Both the position numbers and the translations under genes were made by a program. Below, in pieces: positions 1-7,158 of a stretch of 13,718 nucleotides of DNA. Below the pieces are notes generated by a model, which saw nothing but the letters and a program-made list of their open reading frames with translations, was not told the origin of the DNA and did no database searches. The stretch is from an uncultured Bacilli bacterium (GTDB lineage: Bacteria > Bacillota_I > Bacilli_A > RF39 > UBA660). Positions within the stretch are counted from its first letter, which is position 1. Each line of letters begins with the position of its first letter. The stretch is from positions 1 to 13,718 of the forward strand of contig CALVUW010000016.1 in assembly GCA_944363695.1 (NCBI GenBank), given 5' to 3'.

Positions 1-32
1 AAGTTTATCTTTATTGCTTACCTATTAAGAAA

Positions 33-57
33 ATTCGAATATCCATTTCGAATATCC
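33..57. repeat. 11-bp direct repeat and hairpin downstream of ymfH
   Basis: TTCGAATATCC occurs at 34-44 and 47-57. ATTCGAA (33-39) and TTCGAAT (47-53) are exact reverse complements with a 7-nt loop; on the minus strand the stem is followed by TTTCTT, so it may be a weak terminator for ymfF-ymfH. Bases 1-72 hold no visible gene. Confidence 0.45.
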
Positions 58-72
58 TTTCCAAAATTCACC

Positions 73-1356
73 TTATTTTTTTATTGGTGTTAATTTAGCA
101 ATCGAACGATTAGAAAAATCCAACTCTTCCATTACTTTTTTCATTGTTTTCATATTCATTGAACGAATTAAATCTACATAGTTTGTTACAATATCATGAT
201 AAATAACTAGATCATCGACGAATGAATCTAATAATGCATCTGCATAATCACTTTTAATTACTTCCGAAGAAATCCAAACTTTTTTCATTCGCTCCATATC
301 TTCTTCCGTAGCAGTCAAATGATGTAATTGTTCTTCTAGTGCTTCTATGAATTGATCGCTTTGAAGGGTATCAATCTCAATAATAAAACTTTTGATATCC
401 TCTTCCGTTTGTATCATATAATTACTACGTAATGCCAAATGCTCCGTTCTCATCTTCTCACTAAAAGCAGATGTATTACTAAAATTAATAGCAATCAACA
501 TATTTAAATACAAATTCAACATAACATTATCTTTAATAGAAAAATTGGAACGTCTCATTTTATAACCAATCGCTAATTTTTCTACTTTTGTATCAAAAGC
601 CATCTCTTCGTAAGCACGACCTACTTTGACTGGTTCATGATAGACTTTCTTTTGAGGAGATGGGGAAAAGTTAGTCTCTCGTAATTCATCGCATACTAAC
701 TGATAAATTTCTTTTGTATCAATACACCCCGCTACGACTAAGAACATATTAGATGGTCGGTAAAACGTCTGATAGCAAGTATATAGTGTATCAGCATTTA
801 TCTGCCTTATGCTTTCACTAGAGCCAATGACTGGAATACGATAAGATGATTTAACATATAAATTACGTTGTAACATTTTCATGACAATATAATCCGGATC
901 ATCTTCCCGCATATGTATTTCTTCGGTAATAATACCTTGTTCCTTTTCAACGTTTTCCTTCGTAAAATAAGGCTCTTTTAATATTTTAAACAAGTATTTT
1001 AAATTCTCCGTTAATTTTTTACTGCCACTGACTACATAACAAGTCGAATGATAACTGGTATAAGCATTTACATAACTTCCACTTTCCGAATAGAAATTAA
1101 AAGGCGAATCTGCCTCCTTCATTTCAAACATTTTATGTTCTAAAAAATGAGCAATACCAGCGGGAAAAGAACGCATTTTTTTCTGCTGATACGGAATAAA
1201 ATCATTATTTAAAGCTCCATAATAGACACCAAAGTTAATATAGTAATTTTTCTTTTTAGTATTTTTATCATTTGGTATCAAAATCAGATCTAAACCGGAT
1301 GGTAATATCTCACGATAAATATCACGGTCTACTCCTTTAATGGCTATCTTCTGCAT
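73..1356 (-). CDS. ymfH: M16 family zinc metallopeptidase, catalytic partner (YmfH-like)
   Basis: A pitrilysin/insulinase-family (M16) peptidase of 427 residues. It carries the inverted zinc motif HFLEH at residues 70-74, and the downstream EQGIITEE stretch supplies the conserved Glu139 and the likely third zinc ligand Glu146. The HMREDDPDY stretch that follows is typical of the family. An in-frame TTG at 1362 would lengthen the protein by two residues, but the ribosome binding site AGGGGG at 1365-1370 lies 8 nt before the ATG at 1356 and only 2 nt before the TTG, so the ATG is preferred. The start lies 20 nt inside the end of the upstream YmfF-like gene, which implies translational coupling. 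By analogy with YmfF/YmfH pairs, one subunit is catalytic and the other is not, probably working as a cytoplasmic heterodimer on peptides. The substrate is unknown. Confidence 0.9.
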   Translation of the reverse strand: MQKIAIKGVDRDIYREILPSGLDLILIPNDKNTKKKNYYINFGVYYGALNNDFIPYQQKKMRSFPAGIAHFLEHKMFEMKEADSPFNFYSESGSYVNAYTSYHSTCYVVSGSKKLTENLKYLFKILKEPYFTKENVEKEQGIITEEIHMREDDPDYIVMKMLQRNLYVKSSYRIPVIGSSESIRQINADTLYTCYQTFYRPSNMFLVVAGCIDTKEIYQLVCDELRETNFSPSPQKKVYHEPVKVGRAYEEMAFDTKVEKLAIGYKMRRSNFSIKDNVMLNLYLNMLIAINFSNTSAFSEKMRTEHLALRSNYMIQTEEDIKSFIIEIDTLQSDQFIEALEEQLHHLTATEEDMERMKKVWISSEVIKSDYADALLDSFVDDLVIYHDIVTNYVDLIRSMNMKTMKKVMEELDFSNRSIAKLTPIKK

Positions 1357-2614
1357 GTTCAAGTCCCCCTTTTAAAATAAAGATTGTATTAATTTTTACT
1401 TTATTAGCAACAGCGATTACTTCTTCTTTGGTCACAGCTTGAATTTTTTGTCGTTTTGTTTCAATGTCATCAGTTCCTAGTAAATCCATCATATAGTAAC
1501 TGCTAATTAACTGTACGGCACTTTCCATCATATCGTCTAAAGCCGTTAGATAGTATTCTTTAGCCGCTTCTATATTTTCTTCACTAAAATCACCTTTTGC
1601 CAAACGTTTTAGTTGTTTTTTGATAATTGAAATTGCTTGTTTTTCACTATCAATAGCAATGCCGCCGTTAATTAGAATTAAATGATCAAATTTATTAGGA
1701 CTGCTACTAATCCGATAAGCTAAAGAATTCTTCTCACGAACTTCTTTAAAGAGTAAGGAATCTGTTCCACCACCTAGAATGGTATTATAAATCGATAATG
1801 GATAATTCCTCTCATAAGTAGACAAATGATTCGTCGCTAAACTAATACATAGTTGTGTCTGATTGGATTCTAACGTTTCGCTAAGTGTTTTAATTCTTGT
1901 CGGTTCAATTTCCTCTGTTAAAATTGGTGTTTTGACTGCTTTAAATGTATTTAACGTAAAATACTTTCTAAATAAAGGAACAACCTCTTCTATTTCTACA
2001 TTTCCCAATACATAAATATCTGCCAAATTATGAGCAAGCATATCTTGATAATACGTATACAAATTACTAGGAGTAATTTGTTCTAAATCCTCTAAATAAC
2101 CAACACCGCGATAGGAACTGCAAGAAGTTGGATTTGTCTCTTCCATAAGACGAATCATAGCATAAAACGGTCGATCATCGACTATGGATTCTAAATCCGC
2201 TTTATATTCTTCATACACCGTATCAAAATCACGTTGATTAAAAGCACCGTCTTCTACATTTGGATCAAAAATAATAGAAGCGAAAAAAGCAATCGCTTGT
2301 TCAAAGTTACCAGGTTCACTATATTTATCATGCAATACTTTTAAAGTAAAACCCGTATCTAAATAAGTACCTAAACGTCTGGTGCTAGAATACACTCTAG
2401 CCGCATATAAATTTTGTAAAGCTTTCGCAAAGACTGATTTCGTTGGATATTTTTTGGTAGATAAGAATAATATATCATTCAAAAAATTCCGTTTGGTTAT
2501 GTTTTCTTTTTGAACAACTTCTCTAAAAAAAACTTTAACCGTTATTGTTTTAAAAGCATTTGTCTTAATAACATGCAAATTATATGATCCCTGCTCTTTT
2601 TTTATATATTCCAT
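1337..2614 (-). CDS. ymfF: M16 family peptidase-like protein lacking the zinc site (YmfF-like)
   Basis: A 425-residue M16-fold protein. The region that should hold HxxEH instead reads FLNDILFLSTKKYPTK (about residues 44-59), as in YmfF proteins, so it should not bind catalytic zinc. The C-terminal half keeps the M16 substrate-binding signature, VREKNSLAYRI at about 292-302, after a GGGTDSLLF turn at 281-289. The usual reading of such pairs is that this subunit helps form the substrate chamber while YmfH cuts. The ATG at 2614 is preceded by AGGTGAGG with a 4-nt spacer. Its 3' end overlaps the ymfH start by 20 nt. A perfect 9-bp dyad lies just upstream at 2629-2652. Identity as an M16 homologue is firm; the YmfF name rests on pairing and the missing motif. 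Confidence 0.87.
   Translation of the reverse strand: MEYIKKEQGSYNLHVIKTNAFKTITVKVFFREVVQKENITKRNFLNDILFLSTKKYPTKSVFAKALQNLYAARVYSSTRRLGTYLDTGFTLKVLHDKYSEPGNFEQAIAFFASIIFDPNVEDGAFNQRDFDTVYEEYKADLESIVDDRPFYAMIRLMEETNPTSCSSYRGVGYLEDLEQITPSNLYTYYQDMLAHNLADIYVLGNVEIEEVVPLFRKYFTLNTFKAVKTPILTEEIEPTRIKTLSETLESNQTQLCISLATNHLSTYERNYPLSIYNTILGGGTDSLLFKEVREKNSLAYRISSSPNKFDHLILINGGIAIDSEKQAISIIKKQLKRLAKGDFSEENIEAAKEYYLTALDDMMESAVQLISSYYMMDLLGTDDIETKRQKIQAVTKEEVIAVANKVKINTIFILKGGLEHAEDSH
1365..1370 (-). promoter_or_regulatory. Ribosome binding site fixing the ymfH start at 1356
   Basis: AGGGGG on the minus strand, 8 nt before ATG 1356. It is too close (2 nt) to the alternative TTG at 1362. It lies inside the last codons of the upstream gene. 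Confidence 0.65.
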
Positions 2615-2628
2615 TTTACCTCACCTTC

Positions 2629-2652
2629 TTATAGTATATCCAAATACTATAA
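2629..2652. repeat. Perfect 9-bp inverted repeat upstream of ymfF
   Basis: TTATAGTAT and ATACTATAA are exact reverse complements separated by 6 nt (ATCCAA). It lies 15-38 nt upstream of the ymfF start and just after the deoD stop. There is no T-run on either side, so it is a poor terminator. It includes a TATACT on the minus strand that could be a -10 element, so it could be an operator or an mRNA 5' hairpin. Function is not known. Confidence 0.5.
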
Positions 2653-2666
2653 CTTTACCCCAAAAC

Positions 2667-3377
2667 TTAAATAGTTTCTAAAGCGCAAAGAATCATATCA
2701 TTCAAACTATTTTGTCTCTCTTCTGGAGTAACGACTTGTGGATCATACATAGAATCCACAACTGTTAAAATGCAGGCTGCTTCTTTCTGTAAATGACTAG
2801 CTAGAGCAAAAAGAATTGCAGCTTCCATTTCTACGGCTATAGCCTGCAAATCCGTAGGATAATTCTTATTGTATTCCTCCTTATTAACATAAACATCAAA
2901 AACATCACTAGTAATAATCGTACCAACATGTGTTGGGACATTCATTTTAGTTGCTTGTTCTGCCAAAGCTTTTGTAATTTCTTTTGTAGCACTAAACATT
3001 TTTGTATCGTCATTAAAAAATAATTTAGGATAACTAGATAATGTATAAGCCTGATCTGCTACGATCATATCACGTACTTTAACACTTTCATGATTACTAC
3101 CACAGGTTCCTATCCGAATAATCTTTTCTACATCATAGAAATGATATAATTCATAAGCATAAATACCAATGCTAGGTCCTCCCATGCCAGATGCAAAAAC
3201 TGTAATTTCCTTATCTTTGTACTTTCCAGTAAAAGCTAACATACCACGTACTTCATTGACACATTTTACATCCGTTAAAAAATGATCAGCAATATATTTA
3301 GCACGAAGCGGATCTCCTGGCATTAAAACTTTTTTCTTAATATCCTCTTTTTTACTTTCAATATGTGCAGTTGCCAT
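2667..3377 (-). CDS. deoD: Purine nucleoside phosphorylase, DeoD type
   Basis: A cytoplasmic enzyme that splits purine (deoxy)nucleosides with phosphate into base plus (deoxy)ribose-1-phosphate for purine salvage. At 236 residues it has the normal length for the hexameric DeoD family. Visible active-site residues, matched to E. coli DeoD: His5, Gly21 and Arg25 in MPGDPLRAK, Arg44, Arg88 in the IRIGTCG phosphate loop, the nucleoside motif VEMEA (Glu183-Met184-Glu185), the general acid Asp208 in TVVDS, and Arg221 in PEERQNSLNDM. GMGGPS at 64-69 is also typical. Nothing essential is missing. The ATG at 3377 has an excellent AAGGAGG site. It looks monocistronic, since an extended -10 lies directly upstream. 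No other nucleoside-catabolism gene is in the window. Confidence 0.96.
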   Translation of the reverse strand: MATAHIESKKEDIKKKVLMPGDPLRAKYIADHFLTDVKCVNEVRGMLAFTGKYKDKEITVFASGMGGPSIGIYAYELYHFYDVEKIIRIGTCGSNHESVKVRDMIVADQAYTLSSYPKLFFNDDTKMFSATKEITKALAEQATKMNVPTHVGTIITSDVFDVYVNKEEYNKNYPTDLQAIAVEMEAAILFALASHLQKEAACILTVVDSMYDPQVVTPEERQNSLNDMILCALETI

Positions 3378-3396
3378 ATTTTACCTCCTTTTTATC

Positions 3397-3405
3397 ATTA
3401 TACCA
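3397..3405 (-). promoter_or_regulatory. Extended -10 promoter of deoD
   Basis: TGGTATAAT on the minus strand: a perfect TATAAT at 3397-3402 with the TGn extension. No good -35 is visible. The predicted start leaves a short leader that still contains the AAGGAGG ribosome binding site. Confidence 0.5.
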
Positions 3406-3446
3406 AATATTAAAGATCTTTCCTATCTATTTAATGAACTAATAAA

Positions 3447-3473
3447 GAAAAAATAGTAATTTTCATACTATTT
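3447..3473 (-). terminator. Rho-independent terminator of the lipoprotein gene
   Basis: On the minus strand AAATAGTA pairs exactly with TACTATTT (8 bp, 7-nt loop), followed by a T-rich tail. The upstream arm takes in two bases of the stop codon at 3472-3474. Confidence 0.65.
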
Positions 3474-4029
3474 AATCTAATGTTTCATAAAGCCCATGAA
3501 TTTTTTGTAAGTCCATATCGCTTATTTCTTCTAATACCCACGTATTATCATCTTTGACCAAGTTAAACTCAATGGTATAGCTAGCTTTATCAGTAACTGC
3601 TTTTAATTGTTTAATTCGATATTCTTCTATTTTTTCCTCACGTGTTTTTTCTTCATCCGCTTCAAATTCATCTTCATGCTCTTCTATATAATCATCTGCC
3701 TTATCTAAAGCGGTTCTATAATCAAATACTTCAATTTCCGCTACGACCGTAGCACGATCACCATTGGTTTGCTCATCTTTTATTTTATAAGATAGATTTT
3801 GATATTGCTTTTGCATTAGATTTTTATAGTCTTTTTTTCCTTCACTACTATATTCACTAGCATTATCGACAACTGTATCTAAATCCGTTAAAACATCCGA
3901 ACTCATAGTTTGATATTTACCTAAGAATTCCTCTACTCTTTTACTAGGGGTATTCATCATATCGGTACAACTAGTCATTAGTAATAATGTCATCAAACAA
4001 AAACAACTCATTAATATTTTCTTTTTCAT
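3472..4029 (-). CDS. Putative exported lipoprotein of unknown function
   Basis: A 185-residue protein with a classic lipoprotein signal: MKKK, a hydrophobic core at about 5-18 and a lipobox LMTSC whose Cys21 would be lipidated. The mature protein would sit on the outer face of the membrane. Its middle is very acidic and probably helical (about residues 110-140, rich in Glu and Asp), and it ends in a WVLEEISDMDLQKIHGLY stretch like the last strand of small alpha/beta extracytoplasmic domains. I do not recognise the family. The ATG at 4029 has an AAAGGAGG site with 6-nt spacing. It is divergent from the gene at 4140 and appears monocistronic, with its own terminator at the stop codon. Lipoprotein status is well supported; the role is unknown. 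Confidence 0.8.
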   Translation of the reverse strand: MKKKILMSCFCLMTLLLMTSCTDMMNTPSKRVEEFLGKYQTMSSDVLTDLDTVVDNASEYSSEGKKDYKNLMQKQYQNLSYKIKDEQTNGDRATVVAEIEVFDYRTALDKADDYIEEHEDEFEADEEKTREEKIEEYRIKQLKAVTDKASYTIEFNLVKDDNTWVLEEISDMDLQKIHGLYETLD

Positions 4030-4068
4030 GTTCGTCCTCCTTTTTATAGGATGAGCCAGTTTTACGAT

Positions 4069-4097
4069 TTTATACAGATAGATTTGACAAACAAACA
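4069..4097 (-). promoter_or_regulatory. Candidate promoter of the lipoprotein gene
   Basis: TATAAA -10 on the minus strand at 4069-4074; the -35 region 16-18 nt upstream is only weakly like consensus (TGTTTG or CTGTTT). It would overlap the -35 of the plus-strand promoter at 4084-4112, making a divergent, overlapping pair. Confidence 0.35.
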
Positions 4098-4112
4098 GCT
4101 AATCTATATAAT
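4084..4112 (+). promoter_or_regulatory. Full-consensus sigma-A promoter for the plus-strand gene
   Basis: TTGACA at 4084-4089, a 17-bp spacer, then TATAAT at 4107-4112: twelve of twelve consensus positions with ideal spacing. The gene starts at 4140, giving a leader of roughly 20 nt with AGAGGG 8 nt before the ATG. ATAGATT (4078-4084) and AATCTAT (4101-4107) form a 7-bp dyad that brackets the spacer, a possible operator. Confidence 0.85.
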
Positions 4113-4139
4113 CGTAGGTAATGAAAGAGGGAATTTTTT

Positions 4140-4733
4140 ATGAATTTTAAAGATGGAGTATCACAAGTTAAGAGTGAGTTATCACATGTAAAAAATGTAA
4201 CGATCAATACGGCTGCCTATGGTCTAAAAGGTTTCGGCGTCGTATTAGGCACGATCGCTGCACCAGTAGCTTTTTTTGCACTTCCAGGATTAGGTCCTAT
4301 TTTAGGTGTGGCTATTGCCGCTGGTACAGTTAAAACTGGTTTCAGCATCCGTAATCAACATCGTATCAACCGTCAACAAAGAGAAATTGAAGAGGAAACA
4401 GAAAGAAGAAAAAATGCGGCTTCTGTCCATAGTATGCCAACATTTACTAGTAATCCTACACCTAGTAAAAGCCAAGAGCCAACAGAAACTAGTATTCCTA
4501 CACCAGATGAAGAGGAAGTAAGAGTTGAAGAAGAACAGCAAAAAGCAGAAGAAAGATTAGGAAAAGAAGTTGACGAAATCTTACAAAGCCAACAGACAAA
4601 ACCACCTGTATATGCAAAAGCAAATCCTACTGGTAGTTATGCCACTACTTTAACAGGAATACCTATTTTTTCTAGTAGTCTTTATAAAGAATACAAAGAT
4701 GAGATCGATCAATTAAATGCTAAACATCGTTAA
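4140..4733 (+). CDS. Unknown membrane-associated protein with disordered acidic tail
   Basis: The only plus-strand gene, 197 residues, which I do not recognise. Residues 33-66 are hydrophobic and Gly/Ala/Pro-rich (with ALPGLGPILG in the middle) and could form a membrane hairpin or a glycine-zipper-like insert. Residues 72-93 are a charged helix rich in Arg and Glu. Residues 94-122 are a Ser/Thr/Pro linker, and 123-150 are strongly acidic and likely coiled. The C-terminus (about 155-197) is more ordered. No signal peptide is evident. The reading frame is convincing: perfect promoter, AGAGGG binding site, and a stop that abuts the convergent gene. The strong promoter suggests high basal expression unless a repressor binds the dyad. 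Short ORFs within 4302-4541 on other frames are shadows. Confidence 0.75.
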   Translation: MNFKDGVSQVKSELSHVKNVTINTAAYGLKGFGVVLGTIAAPVAFFALPGLGPILGVAIAAGTVKTGFSIRNQHRINRQQREIEEETERRKNAASVHSMPTFTSNPTPSKSQEPTETSIPTPDEEEVRVEEEQQKAEERLGKEVDEILQSQQTKPPVYAKANPTGSYATTLTGIPIFSSSLYKEYKDEIDQLNAKHR

Positions 4734-4744
4734 CTAGAACGATG
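4725..4744. terminator. Short hairpin over two overlapping convergent stop codons
   Basis: CATCGTT (4725-4731) and AACGATG (4738-4744) are exact reverse complements with a 6-nt loop. The stops of the plus gene (4731-4733) and the minus gene (4730-4732) both fall here. There is no strong T-run on either side, so termination efficiency is doubtful. Confidence 0.4.
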
Positions 4745-5386
4745 CGATGGACTCAATCGTAAAATAGATAACATTTCTTCATGTTTTTTGGAATAATGAT
4801 TGCAAACGGAAGCTGTTAATTTTTGATACATTTCTTCAAAAGATGATAATTTATCATTAAAATACTCTTCATATAAATATTGCAATTTAGCAACATCTTG
4901 TTGTTTCCAAATGATGGATAATTGTTCTAAAATAAAGTCTTTATTTTTAAATTCTTTTCTAGTTAAATAGTGCTCAAATGATTGAGTACTTTTTATTTTA
5001 TAATCTATAATCGTAATCGTTAACTCTTCTACCATATCTAGTACTTCTTCTTCCTCATCTAGTAATAATGTACTTTTATAGATACTTTCTCCAGCATCAT
5101 TAAATTCAATAGCTACACATTTATTACCATCACTTACTAAACATGCATGCGAAATTGTCTCAATAGTATTTTGAAAATAAGTTTCCGTTTTATCTTCTAT
5201 TCTTTTTAGGAAATCTTTATTTACTTGAATATGACTATGATATAAATCTTTGATACAGCAACTGTCCACTTTAAAAAGCGGTATTTTTTTGATATGCTCT
5301 AACTCGTCATTTAATTCCCATTCAAAAAAATCTACAATCTTTTCCCCTGCAAACCAATTTAACAAAATATCATAAATATATATCAT
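4730..5386 (-). CDS. DUF3603/YjbA-like protein
   Basis: A 218-residue soluble protein with no signal peptide or membrane segment. The N-terminus (DILLNWFAGEK, then FFEWELND, then EHIKKIPLFKV, within residues 6-40) follows the layout I know from the DUF3603 family, which includes B. subtilis YjbA: an N-terminal short strand with NWF, an FxEW motif, then a hydrophobic IPLFKV. The rest is alpha/beta with an acidic loop LLLDEEEEVLDMVEEL, then a helical C-terminal third. The family has no established biochemical function that I can state. The ATG at 5386 overlaps the TGA of the upstream small membrane gene (ATGA, 5383-5386), so the two are translationally coupled. The family link is by eye only and could be wrong. 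Confidence 0.6.
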   Translation of the reverse strand: MIYIYDILLNWFAGEKIVDFFEWELNDELEHIKKIPLFKVDSCCIKDLYHSHIQVNKDFLKRIEDKTETYFQNTIETISHACLVSDGNKCVAIEFNDAGESIYKSTLLLDEEEEVLDMVEELTITIIDYKIKSTQSFEHYLTRKEFKNKDFILEQLSIIWKQQDVAKLQYLYEEYFNDKLSSFEEMYQKLTASVCNHYSKKHEEMLSILRLSPSHRSS

Positions 5387-5592
5387 TTCTTTTTAACTCC
5401 TTTCCAACAAAGTGCTACTATCACCAAGATAAGGCCAACTAATAAGGCGTAATTACGAATATGAGATAACATAAAATACATATATTCTTTTAAAGAGTAA
5501 CCAAAAGTAAAAAGATTGGTATAGATAATTAAATAGAAAAATCCCATTACCATTAGAATAAAACCACTGCCATAGAGTAATATTCTTATCAT
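5383..5592 (-). CDS. Small two-helix membrane protein
   Basis: A 69-residue hydrophobic protein with two predicted transmembrane helices, about residues 3-25 and 47-64, a short loop (FTFGYSLKEYMYFMLSHIRNY) and a basic tail KGVKKK. I do not recognise it. The start ATG at 5592 has an AGGTGAG site 4 nt upstream, and its 3' end carries the AAAGGAG site of the next gene, with an ATGA overlap. This makes it a real coupled gene rather than a chance ORF. A possible TATACT -10 lies at 5629-5634 with a poor -35; the TATAAT at about 5603-5608 is too close to the binding site to be the promoter. It may anchor or modulate the DUF3603-like partner, but that is inference from coupling only. Confidence 0.7.
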   Translation of the reverse strand: MIRILLYGSGFILMVMGFFYLIIYTNLFTFGYSLKEYMYFMLSHIRNYALLVGLILVIVALCWKGVKKK

Positions 5593-5670
5593 TTTCTCAC
5601 CTATTATACTTTATTCTAATCTATAGTTAGTATACAATCTTTTCATAATTTTATTCCTAGAAAAAGCAAC

Positions 5671-5699
5671 AAAAAAATAAAGAGGTTTAGTCTTTATTT
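5671..5699 (-). terminator. Rho-independent terminator of rmuC
   Basis: A perfect 9-bp stem, AAATAAAGA with TCTTTATTT, with a 7-nt loop (5675-5699) followed by TTTT and a further T-rich tail on the minus strand. The loop and upstream arm contain the rmuC stop codon at 5687-5689. Confidence 0.75.
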
Positions 5700-6769
5700 C
5701 CTTCTTGATAGTCTAATGTATTTAATTCTACTTTGTTAATAGCATCAAATTTCTTAGTAATTTTATCGGTCGTAATGGAAACATTTTCTACATCTCTATT
5801 GACCGTTTGAATACTTTTTGATAATTTATCCCACCGCTCTTTATAACGGGAAAATTCCAAGCCTAATTTGTTCAACTCTTCATGAATAATAGAAGTATAC
5901 TTATCTCGCTCCATATTTTTAATGATCATTTGAATAACCGTTAAAGTGGATAGCAAAGTAGTCGGTGAGGCAATAAACACGCGTTTGCGATAAGCATAAT
6001 CAATAATATCTTGATGATAAGCATTAATTTCCGCAAATATAGCTTCTGCTGGCAAAAACATAATCGCCTGATCACTTGTCACTTCTGGAATAATATACTT
6101 AGAACTAATGGCATCAATATGATGCTTGACATCAATTTTAAACAGTTTAGCAGCTTGCTCTCGTTCTGGTTTAGATAAGTCTTTTGATACCATCAATTGA
6201 TAATGCTCTAATGGAAATTTGGAATCGATGACAATCATTCCCAATGGCTCAGGAGCAAATAAAACACTATCAGCAATGGTTCCATTAGGAAGCGTATATT
6301 GTAAACGATATAGTTTATCATTCGCTTCTCCAAATACATTCGCTAATATATGTTTCAAATTGACTTCACCATAAATACCTCGACTCTTCTTATCCGTTAG
6401 AATACTCTGTAAAGAAACAATATCGGTAGATAAAGTAGCGATCTTCTTTTGCGCTTCATCAATCTTACTCAAACGTTCCACCACCGCTGTAAAGGTTTGA
6501 TTCGTTTTTTCAAAGTTTTGATCTAGACGTTGATTAACTTGCTCATTAATCGCTAGTAAACGACGTTCTACTTGTTCATTTAATTTAGTAAAGTCTTGAT
6601 TTAAATTCTTCGTTAAATCATCTTTAAACGTAGCCAATTCTTTGACCATATTAACTTCTAATTTTCCTAATCGTTCAGTAATATGGGCTTCGTTAATATT
6701 TTTAAACAAAGAAATAATTGCTAATACAATTAAAACCAACAATAATCCAATTATAATATAATCTATCAT
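5687..6769 (-). CDS. rmuC: RmuC family DNA recombination protein
   Basis: At 360 residues this is a normal short Gram-positive RmuC. It has an N-terminal membrane helix (about 4-22), a long coiled coil (about 28-118) with repeated NEQVxxRL units, then the RmuC domain (about 120-300). Family motifs are visible in order: SRGIYGEVNL (129-138; many members have W in place of Y), VIDSKFPLE (180-188), MFLPAEAIFAEI (237-248) and RVFIASPTTLLSTL (263-276). The Asp and Lys of the DSK motif fit the PD-(D/E)xK-like nuclease fold proposed for the family. RmuC limits inverted-repeat rearrangements in E. coli; its exact reaction is unsettled. The ATG at 6769 has AGAGG 9 nt upstream. It lies 20 nt after the rhodanese gene and probably shares its promoter. 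Confidence 0.93.
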   Translation of the reverse strand: MIDYIIIGLLLVLIVLAIISLFKNINEAHITERLGKLEVNMVKELATFKDDLTKNLNQDFTKLNEQVERRLLAINEQVNQRLDQNFEKTNQTFTAVVERLSKIDEAQKKIATLSTDIVSLQSILTDKKSRGIYGEVNLKHILANVFGEANDKLYRLQYTLPNGTIADSVLFAPEPLGMIVIDSKFPLEHYQLMVSKDLSKPEREQAAKLFKIDVKHHIDAISSKYIIPEVTSDQAIMFLPAEAIFAEINAYHQDIIDYAYRKRVFIASPTTLLSTLTVIQMIIKNMERDKYTSIIHEELNKLGLEFSRYKERWDKLSKSIQTVNRDVENVSITTDKITKKFDAINKVELNTLDYQEGNKD

Positions 6770-6789
6770 TTGACCAACCTCTCTATCTA

Positions 6790-7083
6790 TTAAGTACGAT
6801 AAAAGGCATCATAACCCTCTTCAATACTAATTAAATGATACCCTAACTGATTTAATTTAGTCGCTAACTTCAAACTCACAACACCACTATCACAAAAGAC
6901 ATAATAAGTGATATCTTTTTGTAAATACTTCTCAGGCATTTCAGCTAACATACGAAACGGTATATTAACAGCTGTCGGAATAGTTCCTCGTTCAAATTGA
7001 TAATGGGCCCTGATATCAATTAAATGTATCCGCGTAGTACTTAATATTTTTTTTAATGCTGCTATCGAAATTGTTGATTCCAT
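6790..7083 (-). CDS. Single-domain rhodanese-like sulfurtransferase
   Basis: A 97-residue single rhodanese domain. Visible features are HLIDIRAHYQFERGTIPTAVNIP (the Asp-Arg and the G-x-I-x-x-A-x-N-I-P signature), then the active-site loop CDSGVVS with Cys64, and EEGYDAF near the end (G-Y-D/x-A). Catalytic Cys is present, but the fifth loop position that is often Arg is Val, so sulfur-donor preference may differ from GlpE/PspE. The open frame extends to 7176, but the start at 7083 is chosen because AGAGGTG lies 6 nt before it and because a good sigma-A promoter (7159-7187) lies within the extension. It is the first gene of a likely operon with rmuC, 20 nt downstream. The substrate is unknown. 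Confidence 0.85.
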   Translation of the reverse strand: MESTISIAALKKILSTTRIHLIDIRAHYQFERGTIPTAVNIPFRMLAEMPEKYLQKDITYYVFCDSGVVSLKLATKLNQLGYHLISIEEGYDAFYRT

Positions 7084-7089
7084 CTTTTT

Positions 7090-7096
7090 CACCTCT
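7090..7096 (-). promoter_or_regulatory. Ribosome binding site fixing the rhodanese start at 7083
   Basis: AGAGGTG with a 6-nt spacer to ATG 7083. In a longer reading it would code for part of VEVKKM, so the longer N-terminus is probably not translated. Confidence 0.7.
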
Positions 7097-7158
7097 ACCA
7101 TACTATATGAGGCAATCCAAAAAAGGAATATCTTTCTGATCTTTATTTCGATATTTAT

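Noticed and set aside
4302..4541. Minus-strand and plus-strand ORFs of 79 and 71 codons inside the gene at 4140-4733
   Set aside because: They are frame shadows of a gene with a perfect promoter and binding site. Their protein composition is odd and they have no start signals.
5603..5608. TATAAT upstream of the small membrane gene as its promoter
   Set aside because: Transcription would start within or after the ribosome binding site, and there is no -35 at a fitting distance.
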